Shown: piece after piece, positions 42,781 through 51,341 of the stretch | Numbering within the stretch: the first letter of the stretch is position 1 | How the letters are laid out: every line of letters starts with the position of its first letter | Assembly: GCF_010435915.1 (NCBI RefSeq) | Contig: NZ_JAAFZH010000003.1 | Coordinates: 186,001 to 250,000, forward strand | Direction of reading: 5' to 3' | Source of the DNA: Spirosoma terrae | GTDB lineage: Bacteria; Bacteroidota; Bacteroidia; Cytophagales; Spirosomataceae | DNA: 64,000 bases | Translations under genes and position numbers: made by a program | The notes under the pieces: generated by a model | Seen by the model: the letters and a program-made list of their open reading frames with translations, nothing else | Told to the model about the DNA's origin: nothing | The model's database searches: none

Positions 42781-43539
42781 ATGAAACAGAATATTGTCAA
42801 AACCCGTCTAAAAAATAACCAGCCTGTTTTAGGCATTCTTTCGAACAGTACCGACCCTACAGTTGCCGAAATTTGTGGCTTCTCCGGCCTAGATTTTTAT
42901 ATGATTGACGGAGAGCATAGCCCGATAACAACGGCTCAGGTTCAGGAGGTTGTACGGGCTTGTGAAGTGAGTGGCATAACACCATTAGCTCGGGTACGTA
43001 GTAATGATCCTAAATTGATTTTGCAGTTTCTGGATGCTGGCGTAGTGGGGATTATGATGCCGGGTGTTAAAACAGTGGCCGAGGCTGAGGCCCTGGTTCG
43101 GGCTGTAAAATATCCGCCACTAGGCAAACGAGGATTTGGACCCGCTCGATCTTCCGATTACTTGCTGGGGGCTATGAACCAGGGTGAATACGTTCAATAC
43201 GCCAATGAACAGACATTGGTTTTACCGCAACTAGAAGATAAAGAGGCTATTGACAACCTGGATTCGTTGTTAACCGTTGAAGGGATTGACGGATTTGTTA
43301 TTGGGCCGCGGGATTTAGCTATGTCGATGGGTTATTATGATGGCCCGGCTCACGATGAAGTAAAACGAACCATTGCCGGTGTTGTCGAGAAAATTCGGCA
43401 GGCGGGATTGATTGCTGGCACGACAGCGGCTACCGGCGATCAGGCCAAGGCGTTAATCGACCGAGGGGTTTTGTTCTGCCTAAATTCATTTGCTGGTCTG
43501 TTGAAGTCTGCCGCCAGCGACTTTATGAAGGGCCGATGA
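42781..43539 (+). CDS. HpcH/HpaI aldolase family protein, 252 aa
   Basis: A class II, metal-dependent aldolase of the HpcH/HpaI (GarL-like) family, cleaving 2-keto-3-deoxy acids such as 2-dehydro-3-deoxyglucarate to pyruvate and an aldehyde. Family motifs: FYMIDGEHSP (residues 39-48), PLARV with the active-site Arg, GIMMPGVKT with the metal-binding region, GKRGFGPAR, and VIGPRDLAMSMGY near residue 180. The length is usual. It is a single gene divergent from the propeller kinase, which might regulate it, though nothing in the sequence proves this. Confidence 0.9.
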   Translation: MKQNIVKTRLKNNQPVLGILSNSTDPTVAEICGFSGLDFYMIDGEHSPITTAQVQEVVRACEVSGITPLARVRSNDPKLILQFLDAGVVGIMMPGVKTVAEAEALVRAVKYPPLGKRGFGPARSSDYLLGAMNQGEYVQYANEQTLVLPQLEDKEAIDNLDSLLTVEGIDGFVIGPRDLAMSMGYYDGPAHDEVKRTIAGVVEKIRQAGLIAGTTAATGDQAKALIDRGVLFCLNSFAGLLKSAASDFMKGR

Positions 43540-44688
43540 GACAGTGCTGATTTGCACTACGTATATAATGATACGGACCCCTGCTTGGCCCAAACAAATA
43601 AGATTGGTTATTGGTATCCCAATGTCATCTATAGCTTTGTAGGCTTATCGTCAGGCAATCTACTACGTATTTGCTATGACTGGGGTAAGTCTTCAGTTGT
43701 ATATGCCCCTGTGTGCAACTTATAGACCATTTTTTGCATAATTTGACAGAATTGAAAAGTATTTCATAACAACTGGCTCTTTAGGGAAGTTATGCAAAAA
43801 ATGGGTATTCAAACCAGAATGGAATCAGTGGGTTTTTGTGCCATAGCTTCCAGCAATCTGGTTTAATTAGCTGATCAAAATAGATCAGCAAGTAGTTAGA
43901 ATTCATAATTCACTGTTACCTCTTAACAATTGATAAATAAGAATGGTAACCAGAATTAAAAGTAAGCAGGTCGGTTTTATTTTAGAAAAGATGGAAAAAC
44001 ATCTGTCTGATGATAGGTAGAACATATAAGGCCAAATCCTTCGTATCGTGCAACAGGAACTGTAACCTATCCAACAATCGATCGGGAAAGACCTAAATAT
44101 GAGAGAAATCCTAGAAGAATTGGGATGAAGTTAGGAAATTGAAAGTAAGTGAAATCTTTTGTTGGCGAATTAACAGTTAATACCTATTATTGACTGTTCA
44201 AATATGACCTGTCATTATAGGTTACAACGGAAAGGCGTCACGCAAAAACATAATTGAGTAAGTTGCCTTAAAACTTAGTGTCAATTATGCCTTTTCATAA
44301 GGTGATCCACACTTTATAATAAATTTTCCAACGGATAACCACTCTAGGGAGTCTTAAAGCAACTAGCTGAATAAAAGACTTTTGAACAGAGTAAGTCATC
44401 AATGGAACGACCTCTTTTAAGAAAAAAACGATTTTTTAGGGTAGAATTAAACAATTTAGAACTAAAAGTTATAATAATTTTGTGTGGCAAACCGAACGTG
44501 GATACGTCTTAAAGCCATTTACAAAATTTTTTAACAAATAGTGCTCTGACAAATTATATAACAAATCAGATATCGTTACCCAGAAAAGCGATTCAGACGA
44601 TATTAGACCGTTGCATAATTTTCTTTAAGGGCTTTTGGTAGAATTGAAGTTTAGTTTGAAACATTGCGTCAAAATTAATTACGTACCT
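43540..44688 (+). promoter_or_regulatory. AT-rich 1.15-kb non-coding leader before the 672-aa outer-membrane protein
   Basis: This is the longest gene-free stretch in the window and is visibly AT-richer than its neighbours. It has no credible open frame. It holds several inverted repeats: 15-bp arms at 43727-43741 and 43790-43804, a 7-bp hairpin at 43870-43889, a near-perfect 11-bp hairpin at 44172-44198, and a 10-bp pair TGTAACCTAT/ATAGGTTACA at 44061-44070 and 44217-44226. TTGCATAATTT occurs twice (43734-43744, 44611-44621). TAATTTTG at 44475-44482 matches the -7 consensus and may start a 5' leader of about 200 nt. Confidence 0.5.
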
Positions 44689-46707
44689 ATGCGAACATTT
44701 ATCCAACGACACCCCCTGCGGATGCTGGCTGGACTCGTGTTGCTGAGTTTTGCTGCCCCTTTAGGCACAAAGGCCCAACAGGCCGACACTGTCCGGGCTA
44801 CTTCCGGGACAACCACTAATTCTTACCAACGGGAAAATATTTACCGCTTGGGTAAAGGAGTTTATACCGATACGTTACGTCGGGATGACTTTAAGGCTCA
44901 GGCCAGCGATGTTGCAGAGTTGGACGACTGCGACACCACCTTCCAAACCTTTATTCTGGTTCGTAGGCTCTCACCCTGGCGTATTGGCTTGTTTGCAGGC
45001 CCTAACTTCGCCTATTGCGGTACGTGGGAGAATACGTTTGGGCCTACCAAGCGGGATAATACCCTGTATAACGGAGCTGGTTTTAACATCACCGGTACTG
45101 TTCAGTATTTCTTTACGCCAGCGACCAGACGCCTTCGTTTTGCAGTAGGGTCAGCGTTCGGCTATCAGAACTACATCACTCGGGGCATCTATAAAGACTA
45201 TTTATATGGTCTGGCTGCTGCCCAGGGCGTTAACCGTGATCAGGTAACAATCCGCCAGCGCGCTTCTGAGGATATGTTCCTGACCGTTGGTCCAGCGTTA
45301 ACATTTACGATAGCCCGGAGCCGTAAGAATCCAGATGCTACTACGTTTATCGAAGCAGGCGCTTACGGCGGACTTTTCCGGACCGAAGCCGCTACGATTT
45401 CGGCTTTCATCCCATCACAAGGCAACATTATTCCAAGTGGTCCTCTGGTAGAAGGTGGTCGTCTGATTCGTACGGTAAATCCAAGCTCTAACCTGTATCA
45501 TTTAGGAGCTATTGGTAATTTGGCTATTTTCTTCCCAATTGGACGTAACAACTGGAACATCGGTATCCAGGGACAGGGCTTTATTACAAAACTGAACTAC
45601 CTGATCGTAAACGGTCAGCAGGATGTGTTGTATGAATTCAAGCGTACACACGGTGGCTTTAGTGCTGGTCTGGCGGTTCGTAAAGGATTTGTTCAGAAAA
45701 AGCTTATCCCAAAAACACCAACGGTTTGCCCAACTTGCGACTCGATTCCAGAGCTTCGTGTACAGTTTAACGGTAACACGCTTAAAGGGGTATCACTGGC
45801 TTATGTGGATAGCACAAACGCTCAACAACAGCCTCCTGTTAATACATCAGCAGCTGCTCCTGTTATTAGCTGGCGTAGTACTACTCCAAATCCGAGAAAC
45901 GAAACCTTCACCGCTCGTCTTTACTATCGTCCAGATTCAGTAACGACCAGTGCTGCTGACCAAGTGATCGCTCAGTTAGAAAACACAACGGATACCACGC
46001 TGACATTCCCAACGGGTTATTTTGCGAACGGTCAGATGAACCCAGGTTTCTACTACGTAACGGTTCACAATCGTCAAACGGCTAAGTGTGGTTCTTGTAT
46101 GAGTGAAGTAGCAACAACAAGCTTCTCTGTAATTCGTCCAAGAAAAGAAGTTGTTGAATGCGAGTACCGCCACCGTCTGGAGCGTCTGGAAGTATACTAC
46201 CGCACGCCATACACCCGCGAAGTTGCTAACGTTTGTTACTGTAATGGTACCATCACATCAGTTGGCGACACAGTTACACGTCTTCGCTACCGTGGTCTGA
46301 ACCGTCGTCTGGCGAGCAACGCAATTGAGTTCGATACCAACACGGTTATTCTGAACCTACGCGATATCCCTGGCGATCTGGCTCAACAACTGCAGGCTGA
46401 GAAAGCTAAAATCGAAAGCGGCAACGCGATTCGTTTCAAAGGCCGTCGTGTACGTCCTCAGGTTCAATACTTCAAAGCTGTCTTCACGGTTACCAAGCTT
46501 CCATGCAACGGTCAGCCTGAGCAGCCAGTGGGTAGCTTCAACACAACGATTAGCGATAACAGCTACTCGATCACTGACCTGAAGCCACTGACAGATGATC
46601 AGAAAGCGAAACTGCTGGCTCCACCAGCACCTGCTAAGAAAAAAGCGACACGTCGTCGCGCTGGTAACAGCGGCCGTCGTTCGGATGTGATGTTCGGTGT
46701 CGAATAA
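44689..46707 (+). CDS. Unrecognised outer-membrane protein with Cys pairs, 672 aa
   Basis: An exported protein I cannot assign. The signal peptide lies in MRTFIQRHPLRMLAGLVLLSFAAPLGTKA. Residues to about 360 show alternating strands and glycine/aromatic turns typical of an outer-membrane barrel (FAGPNFAYCGTW, NITGTVQYFF, WNIGIQGQGFITKL). The second half has Ig-like beta segments with paired cysteines (CPTC, CGSC, VCYC) and ends in a Lys/Arg/Pro/Ala-rich tail (APAKKKATRRRAG). Codon use in the last 900 bp looks strongly selected (mostly CGT, GGT, AAC, CTG), as in highly expressed genes. ATG 44689 is preferred; a longer frame from TTG 44635 precedes it. A terminator follows. Confidence 0.85.
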   Translation: MRTFIQRHPLRMLAGLVLLSFAAPLGTKAQQADTVRATSGTTTNSYQRENIYRLGKGVYTDTLRRDDFKAQASDVAELDDCDTTFQTFILVRRLSPWRIGLFAGPNFAYCGTWENTFGPTKRDNTLYNGAGFNITGTVQYFFTPATRRLRFAVGSAFGYQNYITRGIYKDYLYGLAAAQGVNRDQVTIRQRASEDMFLTVGPALTFTIARSRKNPDATTFIEAGAYGGLFRTEAATISAFIPSQGNIIPSGPLVEGGRLIRTVNPSSNLYHLGAIGNLAIFFPIGRNNWNIGIQGQGFITKLNYLIVNGQQDVLYEFKRTHGGFSAGLAVRKGFVQKKLIPKTPTVCPTCDSIPELRVQFNGNTLKGVSLAYVDSTNAQQQPPVNTSAAAPVISWRSTTPNPRNETFTARLYYRPDSVTTSAADQVIAQLENTTDTTLTFPTGYFANGQMNPGFYYVTVHNRQTAKCGSCMSEVATTSFSVIRPRKEVVECEYRHRLERLEVYYRTPYTREVANVCYCNGTITSVGDTVTRLRYRGLNRRLASNAIEFDTNTVILNLRDIPGDLAQQLQAEKAKIESGNAIRFKGRRVRPQVQYFKAVFTVTKLPCNGQPEQPVGSFNTTISDNSYSITDLKPLTDDQKAKLLAPPAPAKKKATRRRAGNSGRRSDVMFGVE

Positions 46708-46726
46708 GCTATAAGGCAAACAATAC

Positions 46727-46755
46727 AAAAGCCGAGGGCATTGCTCTCGGCTTTT
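46727..46755 (+). terminator. Intrinsic terminator after the 672-aa outer-membrane protein
   Basis: Arms AAAAGCCGAG and CTCGGCTTTT (46727-46736, 46746-46755) extended inward by three pairs, with a T-run, 20 bp past the stop. Confidence 0.9.
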
Positions 46756-47071
46756 TGCGTATAAACGGTTTTTAAGAATAGAAACAGATATCAAAGTAGT
46801 ACCCAGTGTCAATCTGTTACGGTTATAAATTTGTTCAGAAATCAACTGGACAGGTTTCGCAAAGCTTCGTTACGTGGATAGCGATTGCCTACGTATTCTG
46901 AAGTATAGTCTGTTTGACGCTCAAGAAAACTTGACACCCTTTCCGTATTGATAGGGAGCCTACTTTAGGCTTTTTTTGATGGCTTACGTCAGGGTATGAA
47001 GGCGAAATTGCCTTGAGAGGGAGTTTGACTTATTCTTTTTTACAACAATGAGTCGATAGGACAGCTTGTGG
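46756..47071 (+). other. Gene-free stretch with an orphan terminator (possible small RNA)
   Basis: This 316-bp region holds no credible open frame. At 46957-46977 a plus-strand hairpin (AGCCTA/TAGGCT, 3-nt loop) is followed by seven T, yet the preceding gene already has its own terminator 200 bp earlier. A small RNA of up to about 200 nt ending here is possible. A weak hairpin at 46999-47014 may end the minus-strand transglutaminase gene. Confidence 0.35.
46957..46977 (+). terminator. Orphan intrinsic terminator
   Basis: AGCCTA (46957-46962), loop CTT, TAGGCT (46966-46971) and a T-run of seven to 46977. No plus-strand gene ends nearby apart from the one already terminated at 46755. Confidence 0.6.
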
Positions 47072-48082
47072 TTAGCTTCTAACAATAGTGAAAGAAGCAA
47101 TACCTTCATACGATTTTATACGTTCCGAGCGTGGTCCTTTCGGTTTGGCAAAAAGATATAGTGTTGAAGCTCCTCGTTGAGTGATTGGTATTACGACCTG
47201 ATACGTATCGCCGTTACGTCGGGTATTGATTGGAACCTGAACGGCTGTCGTTCCCCCTTGTTTACCTATTGAGCAGGTAAATTCAACTTCTTTTTCGTTC
47301 TGTAAGGATAGTGTAAGTACTTCGCCAGCCCGTAACTGACCGTTTTTAGGAAAGTCAGCATCAAAACCCAACCGGAAATAGGCATCGTAAATCTTAGGAA
47401 ATTGATCGAATTGTATCTTGCTCAGAGCAGGATTCAACAATTGCCAACGCGTATCCATCGGAAAATGATTGGCTGCAAAGGCGATTGGCTCCGTTAAAAA
47501 GAAGAAATCGTTTGGTTGCAGCTTACCATCGGGCCCAGCTTTGGCGGTTGTTTGGGCCCAGGCGATATCCAGTAAATACCAGTCTCCGTCAAGTTGTACG
47601 GCGTTCCATTCATGATCGATTCGTTGAATAGGCTGGCCTGCTTCACTATCATTCGTGCGAGAGTACCCTTTAATACTAACGACTGGAATTCCAGTTTGTC
47701 CTAAAAGATGCTTAAACAAAAGCGCAAAGCCTGTACAGACAGCTTTCCTGTTTTTTAAAACCCTATTGGCATACTCGATTTCTGATGAATACCGATGGCC
47801 GCTAAATGCCGATTCATCATAGCGTACGTGCGACGTAATCCAGGCATATACCGAACGCGCTTTGGCAAGGTCTGTCCGGGCGGGTGTATTCAGATAGGAA
47901 CTTAATGTTTTTAAATTGCGGGCAGCCGATTCGGGAGTATTTCGGGCATAGTTGTCGATTGTAGAATAATCAATCTCGACAAACTTTGACGGCCGGGGAA
48001 TACCTGTATATGTTGGGCTTGTTAAGGCAGTGCTGGCAAAGAAAGCTAAAGCCAATATTGGCAGGATTATGTAGTTTCGCAT
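47072..48082 (-). CDS. Exported transglutaminase-like protein, 336 aa
   Basis: A secreted papain-fold protein of the transglutaminase-like superfamily. The signal peptide is MRNYIILPILALAFFASTAL. The catalytic triad is visible: Cys116 in RKAVCTGFALLF, His157 in RIDHEWNAV and Asp172 in YLLDIAWA. The flanking ARSVYAWITSHVRYDE is the usual lead-in. A C-terminal beta-sandwich follows (about residues 245-336). In Bacteroidota such proteins are often proteases or peptide-handling enzymes rather than true cross-linking enzymes. ATG 48082 is chosen over 48115, since the latter would overlap the divergent PPC gene. It begins 33 bp from that gene's start, so the two share a promoter region. Confidence 0.85.
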   Translation of the reverse strand: MRNYIILPILALAFFASTALTSPTYTGIPRPSKFVEIDYSTIDNYARNTPESAARNLKTLSSYLNTPARTDLAKARSVYAWITSHVRYDESAFSGHRYSSEIEYANRVLKNRKAVCTGFALLFKHLLGQTGIPVVSIKGYSRTNDSEAGQPIQRIDHEWNAVQLDGDWYLLDIAWAQTTAKAGPDGKLQPNDFFFLTEPIAFAANHFPMDTRWQLLNPALSKIQFDQFPKIYDAYFRLGFDADFPKNGQLRAGEVLTLSLQNEKEVEFTCSIGKQGGTTAVQVPINTRRNGDTYQVVIPITQRGASTLYLFAKPKGPRSERIKSYEGIASFTIVRS

Positions 48083-48115
48083 TCCTCGGTTCAATCTCAC
48101 GAATTGATAACACAA

Positions 48116-48622
48116 ATGCAGCGTTTTTTATTGCTAATCGTTTCGTTTTGCTTTATGATACCAGCCAATGCTCAGGTTAAGTCTGATCAAGTGCCCGTGC
48201 CAGTTATTGGTGCTTCCATGCAGACCTACTCTGTCCGACTACGATCAGGACAGGATTTGAAGAAGGAAATAGACGCAATTGTTACGCAGCAACGTATTGG
48301 AGCAGGTGCTGTTCTGACGTGTGTGGGTAGCCTTACTGACGTAGCGTTACGTCTCGCCAACCAGGATGGGCCGACTGTATGGCGTGGCCATTTCGAAATT
48401 GTTTCTCTGGTCGGGACATTATCCATGAATGGTAGCCATCTGCATCTATCGGTCTCCGATTCAACCGGCAAAACGCTGGGTGGACATTTAGTAGATGGAT
48501 GCACGATCTACACAACAGCTGAACTCGTGATTGGCGTAATGCCAGAGATCGATTATGTTCGTGAAGTCGATCCTGCTTTTGGGTATAAAGAATTGGTTGT
48601 GAGAAAACGTAAGAAAAAATGA
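48116..48622 (+). CDS. Exported PPC (DUF296) domain protein, 168 aa
   Basis: A single PPC/PCC domain (the domain following AT-hook motifs in plants, also free-standing in bacteria) preceded by a signal peptide, MQRFLLLIVSFCFMIPANAQ. Conserved points: YSVRLRSGQDLKKEI at the start, GAGAVLTCVGSLTDVALRLAN, the metal-type His residues His108 and His110 (GSHLHLSV), and GGHLVDGCTIYTTAELVIG with His124. Bacterial members are usually cytosolic and bind metal or nucleotides, so export is notable. It ends in a basic KRKKK tail and a bidirectional terminator, and is divergent from the transglutaminase-like gene. Confidence 0.88.
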   Translation: MQRFLLLIVSFCFMIPANAQVKSDQVPVPVIGASMQTYSVRLRSGQDLKKEIDAIVTQQRIGAGAVLTCVGSLTDVALRLANQDGPTVWRGHFEIVSLVGTLSMNGSHLHLSVSDSTGKTLGGHLVDGCTIYTTAELVIGVMPEIDYVREVDPAFGYKELVVRKRKKK

Positions 48623-48626
48623 ATGC

Positions 48627-48673
48627 TACGTAATGCCAAAAGCCGCTCACGGAGCGGCTTTTGGCATTACGTA
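48627..48673. terminator. Bidirectional terminator after the PPC gene
   Basis: Perfect 22-bp arms (48627-48648 and 48652-48673) with a 3-nt loop. It separates convergent genes and begins and ends with TACGTA. Confidence 0.85.
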
Positions 48674-48682
48674 TATAAGAAA

Positions 48683-49282
48683 TTAATTTCGCTTGCTCAT
48701 CTCGTCGCGGATTTTAGCAGCCCGCTCGTATTCTTCATTGCCAAGGGCTTCATCAAGCATCCGTTGTAGTTCTTCCGAAGAAGCATTTTTTAGCTGATCG
48801 CCGAATGAGCGGTTAGATGGACGATTTGGCGACTTTACCAATTCTTCCTGCTCATCGTCTTCCTCATCGTTCGAACTTGCCGTAATACCAGCTTCAGATA
48901 AGATTGACTCGTTGGTATAAATCGGTACGTCGAAGCGAATACCAATAGCGATGGCATCGGACGGGCGGGCATCGATAACTGATTCGCGAACACCGTCGAA
49001 ACAAACGATTTTGGCAAAGAAAATACCTTCTCGTAAATCAGAAATGACAATTTCGCGTACTGTAAACTTAAATTGTTCAGCAAACTGTTTGAACAAGTCG
49101 TGCGTCATTGGCCGATTCGGGACAATCTTTTCAATCTCGATGGCAATGGCTTGTGCTTCAAACATGCCGATGATAATCGGTAACCGTCGGTTACCATATT
49201 CTTCTCCCAACACCAGCGCAAACGAACCTGATTGCGATTGGCTGGGCGACAGACCTAATATTTCCAGTTTAATCTTATCCAC
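48683..49282 (-). CDS. Bifunctional nuclease family protein (DUF151) with UVR motif, 199 aa
   Basis: A DUF151/BFN protein, a family linked to DNase and RNase activity. Residues 1-135 form the BFN domain (LEILGLSPSQSQSGSFALVLGEE, LPIIIGMFEAQAIAIEIEK, DARPSDAIAIGIRF). After an acidic linker (SNDEEDDEQEE) comes a UVR-type motif (LQRMLDEALGNEEYERAAKIRDEM), which in UvrB/UvrC binds UvrB or UvrC. The start codon is GTG at 49282: the conserved N-terminal DKIKLEILGL follows at once, and no better ATG lies upstream. It follows the etfA stop region across a hairpin and is probably separately transcribed. Confidence 0.92.
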   Translation of the reverse strand: MDKIKLEILGLSPSQSQSGSFALVLGEEYGNRRLPIIIGMFEAQAIAIEIEKIVPNRPMTHDLFKQFAEQFKFTVREIVISDLREGIFFAKIVCFDGVRESVIDARPSDAIAIGIRFDVPIYTNESILSEAGITASSNDEEDDEQEELVKSPNRPSNRSFGDQLKNASSEELQRMLDEALGNEEYERAAKIRDEMSKRN

Positions 49283-49311
49283 GGCGCGAATTTAGCAATT
49301 TTTGGTCGTTT

Positions 49312-49355
49312 GTAGACGGTGAGAATAATCCATTTTATCAATTTTCACCGTCTAC
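49312..49355 (-). terminator. Hairpin downstream of etfA
   Basis: Perfect 11-bp arms (49312-49322 and 49345-49355), extended inward by A/T and wobble pairs, just after the etfA stop on the minus strand. There is no strong T-run, so it may be only a partial terminator. Confidence 0.5.
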
Positions 49356-49361
49356 GAACCA

Positions 49362-50324
49362 CTACAAAGCTTTCACCGCCTTTGTTAGCCTTGGTAATAC
49401 GTCAAACACATCGCCGACAATACCATAATCAGCTGATTTAAAGAAGGGTGCTTCGGGGTCTTTGTTGATAACAACAATTACCTTCGAGGAGTTTACACCC
49501 GCCAAATGTTGTATAGCACCGGAAATGCCACAAGCGATATATAAGTTGGGGCTGATTTTTAAACCTGTCTGGCCAACGTGTTCAGCGTGTGGACGCCAGT
49601 CCAGATCGGACACGGGTTTTGAGCAGGCAGTGGCCGCGTGCAGTGCATTGGCCAGATCTTCCACAATACCCCAGTTTTCCGGACCTTTCAGGCCACGCCC
49701 GGCCGAAACCACTACGTCTGCTTCGGGCAATAATACGTCGCCGGAGGCTTTTTCTGAGCCTTTAACGGCTATCGCAAAGTCTTTATCATTCAATGCTGGC
49801 GTGAACGCTTCAACAGGAGCGGTAGCTTCTGACTCCTCTGGCGTGATTGTGTTTTTCTTGATGGCCAGAATTTTTACATCGGCTTTGAGATCATTATAAG
49901 CGAATGCTTTGCCGGTGTATATGCTGCTTTTTACGCGAAAACCGTTCGATAAATCGGGCAGTTCAACTACGTTGGCAGCCAGCGCAGCCTTTAGTTTCCC
50001 GGCCAGACGGGCCGTCATCGCATCGGCTAATGAGGATTTGGCCAGTACAATTACGTTGGCGCCTTCCTGCTGGGCAGCTGCGGCAACAACTGATGCATAG
50101 GCCATACCATTTGGTTCAGCCAGCTTACTGTCGGCTGCATGGAGAACTTTAGTGGCTCCAAAACGCCCGGCCGATGCTAATTCGGTATCACTAGCCTCAC
50201 CAACAATGATAGCGGTTGCGGTTGTACCAGTCTGTTCGGCAACCTTTGCACCGTAAAAAATAGCTTCCTGCGACGATTTTTTTAGTTTACCCTCGTCAAC
50301 TTCGGCAAATATGAGAACTGACAT
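49362..50324 (-). CDS. etfA: Electron transfer flavoprotein alpha subunit, 320 aa
   Basis: EtfA binds FAD and accepts electrons from acyl-CoA and other dehydrogenases with EtfB, passing them to the quinone pool. The C-terminal FAD domain is clear: VSAGRGLKGPENW, the SDLDWRPHAEHVGQTGLKI segment, YIACGISGAIQHLAGV and NKDPEAPFFKSADYGIVGD. The N-terminal half is the usual ETF_alpha domain. Length is normal for a group I ETF. It follows etfB by 110 bp on the same strand and is presumably cotranscribed. No ETF-quinone oxidoreductase gene is in the window. Confidence 0.96.
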   Translation of the reverse strand: MSVLIFAEVDEGKLKKSSQEAIFYGAKVAEQTGTTATAIIVGEASDTELASAGRFGATKVLHAADSKLAEPNGMAYASVVAAAAQQEGANVIVLAKSSLADAMTARLAGKLKAALAANVVELPDLSNGFRVKSSIYTGKAFAYNDLKADVKILAIKKNTITPEESEATAPVEAFTPALNDKDFAIAVKGSEKASGDVLLPEADVVVSAGRGLKGPENWGIVEDLANALHAATACSKPVSDLDWRPHAEHVGQTGLKISPNLYIACGISGAIQHLAGVNSSKVIVVINKDPEAPFFKSADYGIVGDVFDVLPRLTKAVKAL

Positions 50325-50434
50325 AGAACGATCGGTTTGTGGTTTATGGCACTTCGTTTATGGCTCTTGGACAAGGTGCTGAGCGAATCAATCAGCCTTA
50401 TACTTTGAAACATAAACCAGCAGCCAGAAACGGA

Positions 50435-51172
50435 TTATATGACTTTAGCTTCAGTACGTAGTAATTGAATCAATGTTTCGGCCTGATCGGCTGGAATCAT
50501 TTTTACCGCTCCACGGGGCGCTGGCAACTCGTAGCTGGCAACGGTTGTCAGCTTGTCGGTTCCAGCAGGCTCTACAACTTTTAGCGGCTTTGTCCGGGCA
50601 GTCATAATGCCTCGCATATTAGGAATCTTCCATTCAGCAATAGGCTCCTGACAGCCTAACACGAGAGGTAGTTTGGCTTCGAGTTGCTCTTTGCCGCCTT
50701 CGATTTCCCGAGTTATTTTGGCCGTATCACCATCAATATCTAGCTGCATAACGGGCGATATAGACGGTAAACCCAGCATTTCGCCAACGATCCCATGAAC
50801 CTGACCACCATTATAGTCGATCGATTCACGACCCATCAGAATAAGATCATAGTTATTTTCTTTCGCAATAGCAGCGATTTGTTCGGCCACGAAATAAGCG
50901 TCAGTCGGTTCAGCATTGACCCGGATGGCATCATCGGCACCAATAGCCAGACATTTACGAATTACCGGCTCAGAGTCGGCTTCTCCTACGTTGAGTACGG
51001 TTACCGATGCCCCCGTTTTCTCTTTTAATTCAACGGCTCTTGCCAGTGCGTAGTCGTCGTATGGGCCAGTGATAAATGTTACCCCTGCCTTATTTAATTT
51101 AGTATTATTGTCCGTAAAGGCAATTTTGGTAGTGGTGTCGGGCACACTCGTCACGCACACTAAAATTTTCAT
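50435..51172 (-). CDS. etfB: Electron transfer flavoprotein beta subunit, 245 aa
   Basis: EtfB pairs with EtfA; it carries an AMP that stabilises the heterodimer, and its recognition loop docks the partner dehydrogenase. The sequence begins MKILVCVTSVPDTTTKIAFT and includes ALARAVELKEKTGASVTVLNVG, LAIGADDAIRV and GGQVHGIVGEMLGLPSISPV, all family motifs, and TREIEGGKEQLEAKLPLVLGC with the ETF beta signature. It is first in the etfBA operon on the minus strand, divergent from a small TPR gene across 169 bp. Confidence 0.96.
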   Translation of the reverse strand: MKILVCVTSVPDTTTKIAFTDNNTKLNKAGVTFITGPYDDYALARAVELKEKTGASVTVLNVGEADSEPVIRKCLAIGADDAIRVNAEPTDAYFVAEQIAAIAKENNYDLILMGRESIDYNGGQVHGIVGEMLGLPSISPVMQLDIDGDTAKITREIEGGKEQLEAKLPLVLGCQEPIAEWKIPNMRGIMTARTKPLKVVEPAGTDKLTTVASYELPAPRGAVKMIPADQAETLIQLLRTEAKVI

Positions 51173-51309
51173 GGTACTTGGGGTTTTGTTTGAATAGAAT
51201 TGGAATAGGTGGCAGTGCAGGCACCATAAACTTATTTCGCCGGTTGCTCTGCCATTAGCCCTGCTAAATCCCTAATTTGGCGGCTAAAATACAAACTGTG
51301 TTAAATAAA

Positions 51310-51325
51310 AGTATGCATGCATACT
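51310..51325. promoter_or_regulatory. 16-bp perfect palindrome upstream of the TPR gene
   Basis: AGTATGCATGCATACT reads the same on both strands and ends 16 bp before the TPR-gene ATG, within the divergent etfB/TPR region. It is followed by a T-run. It could be an operator, or a small terminator-like element. Confidence 0.45.
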
Positions 51326-51341
51326 ATTTTTTTATTAACGG

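Noticed and set aside
43543..43558. Small hairpin AGTGC/GCACT after the aldolase gene
   Set aside because: Only five pairs and no T-run, too weak to call a terminator.
46357..46845. 162-aa open frame on the minus strand
   Set aside because: Overlaps the strongly codon-biased 3' end of the outer-membrane protein gene and its terminator.
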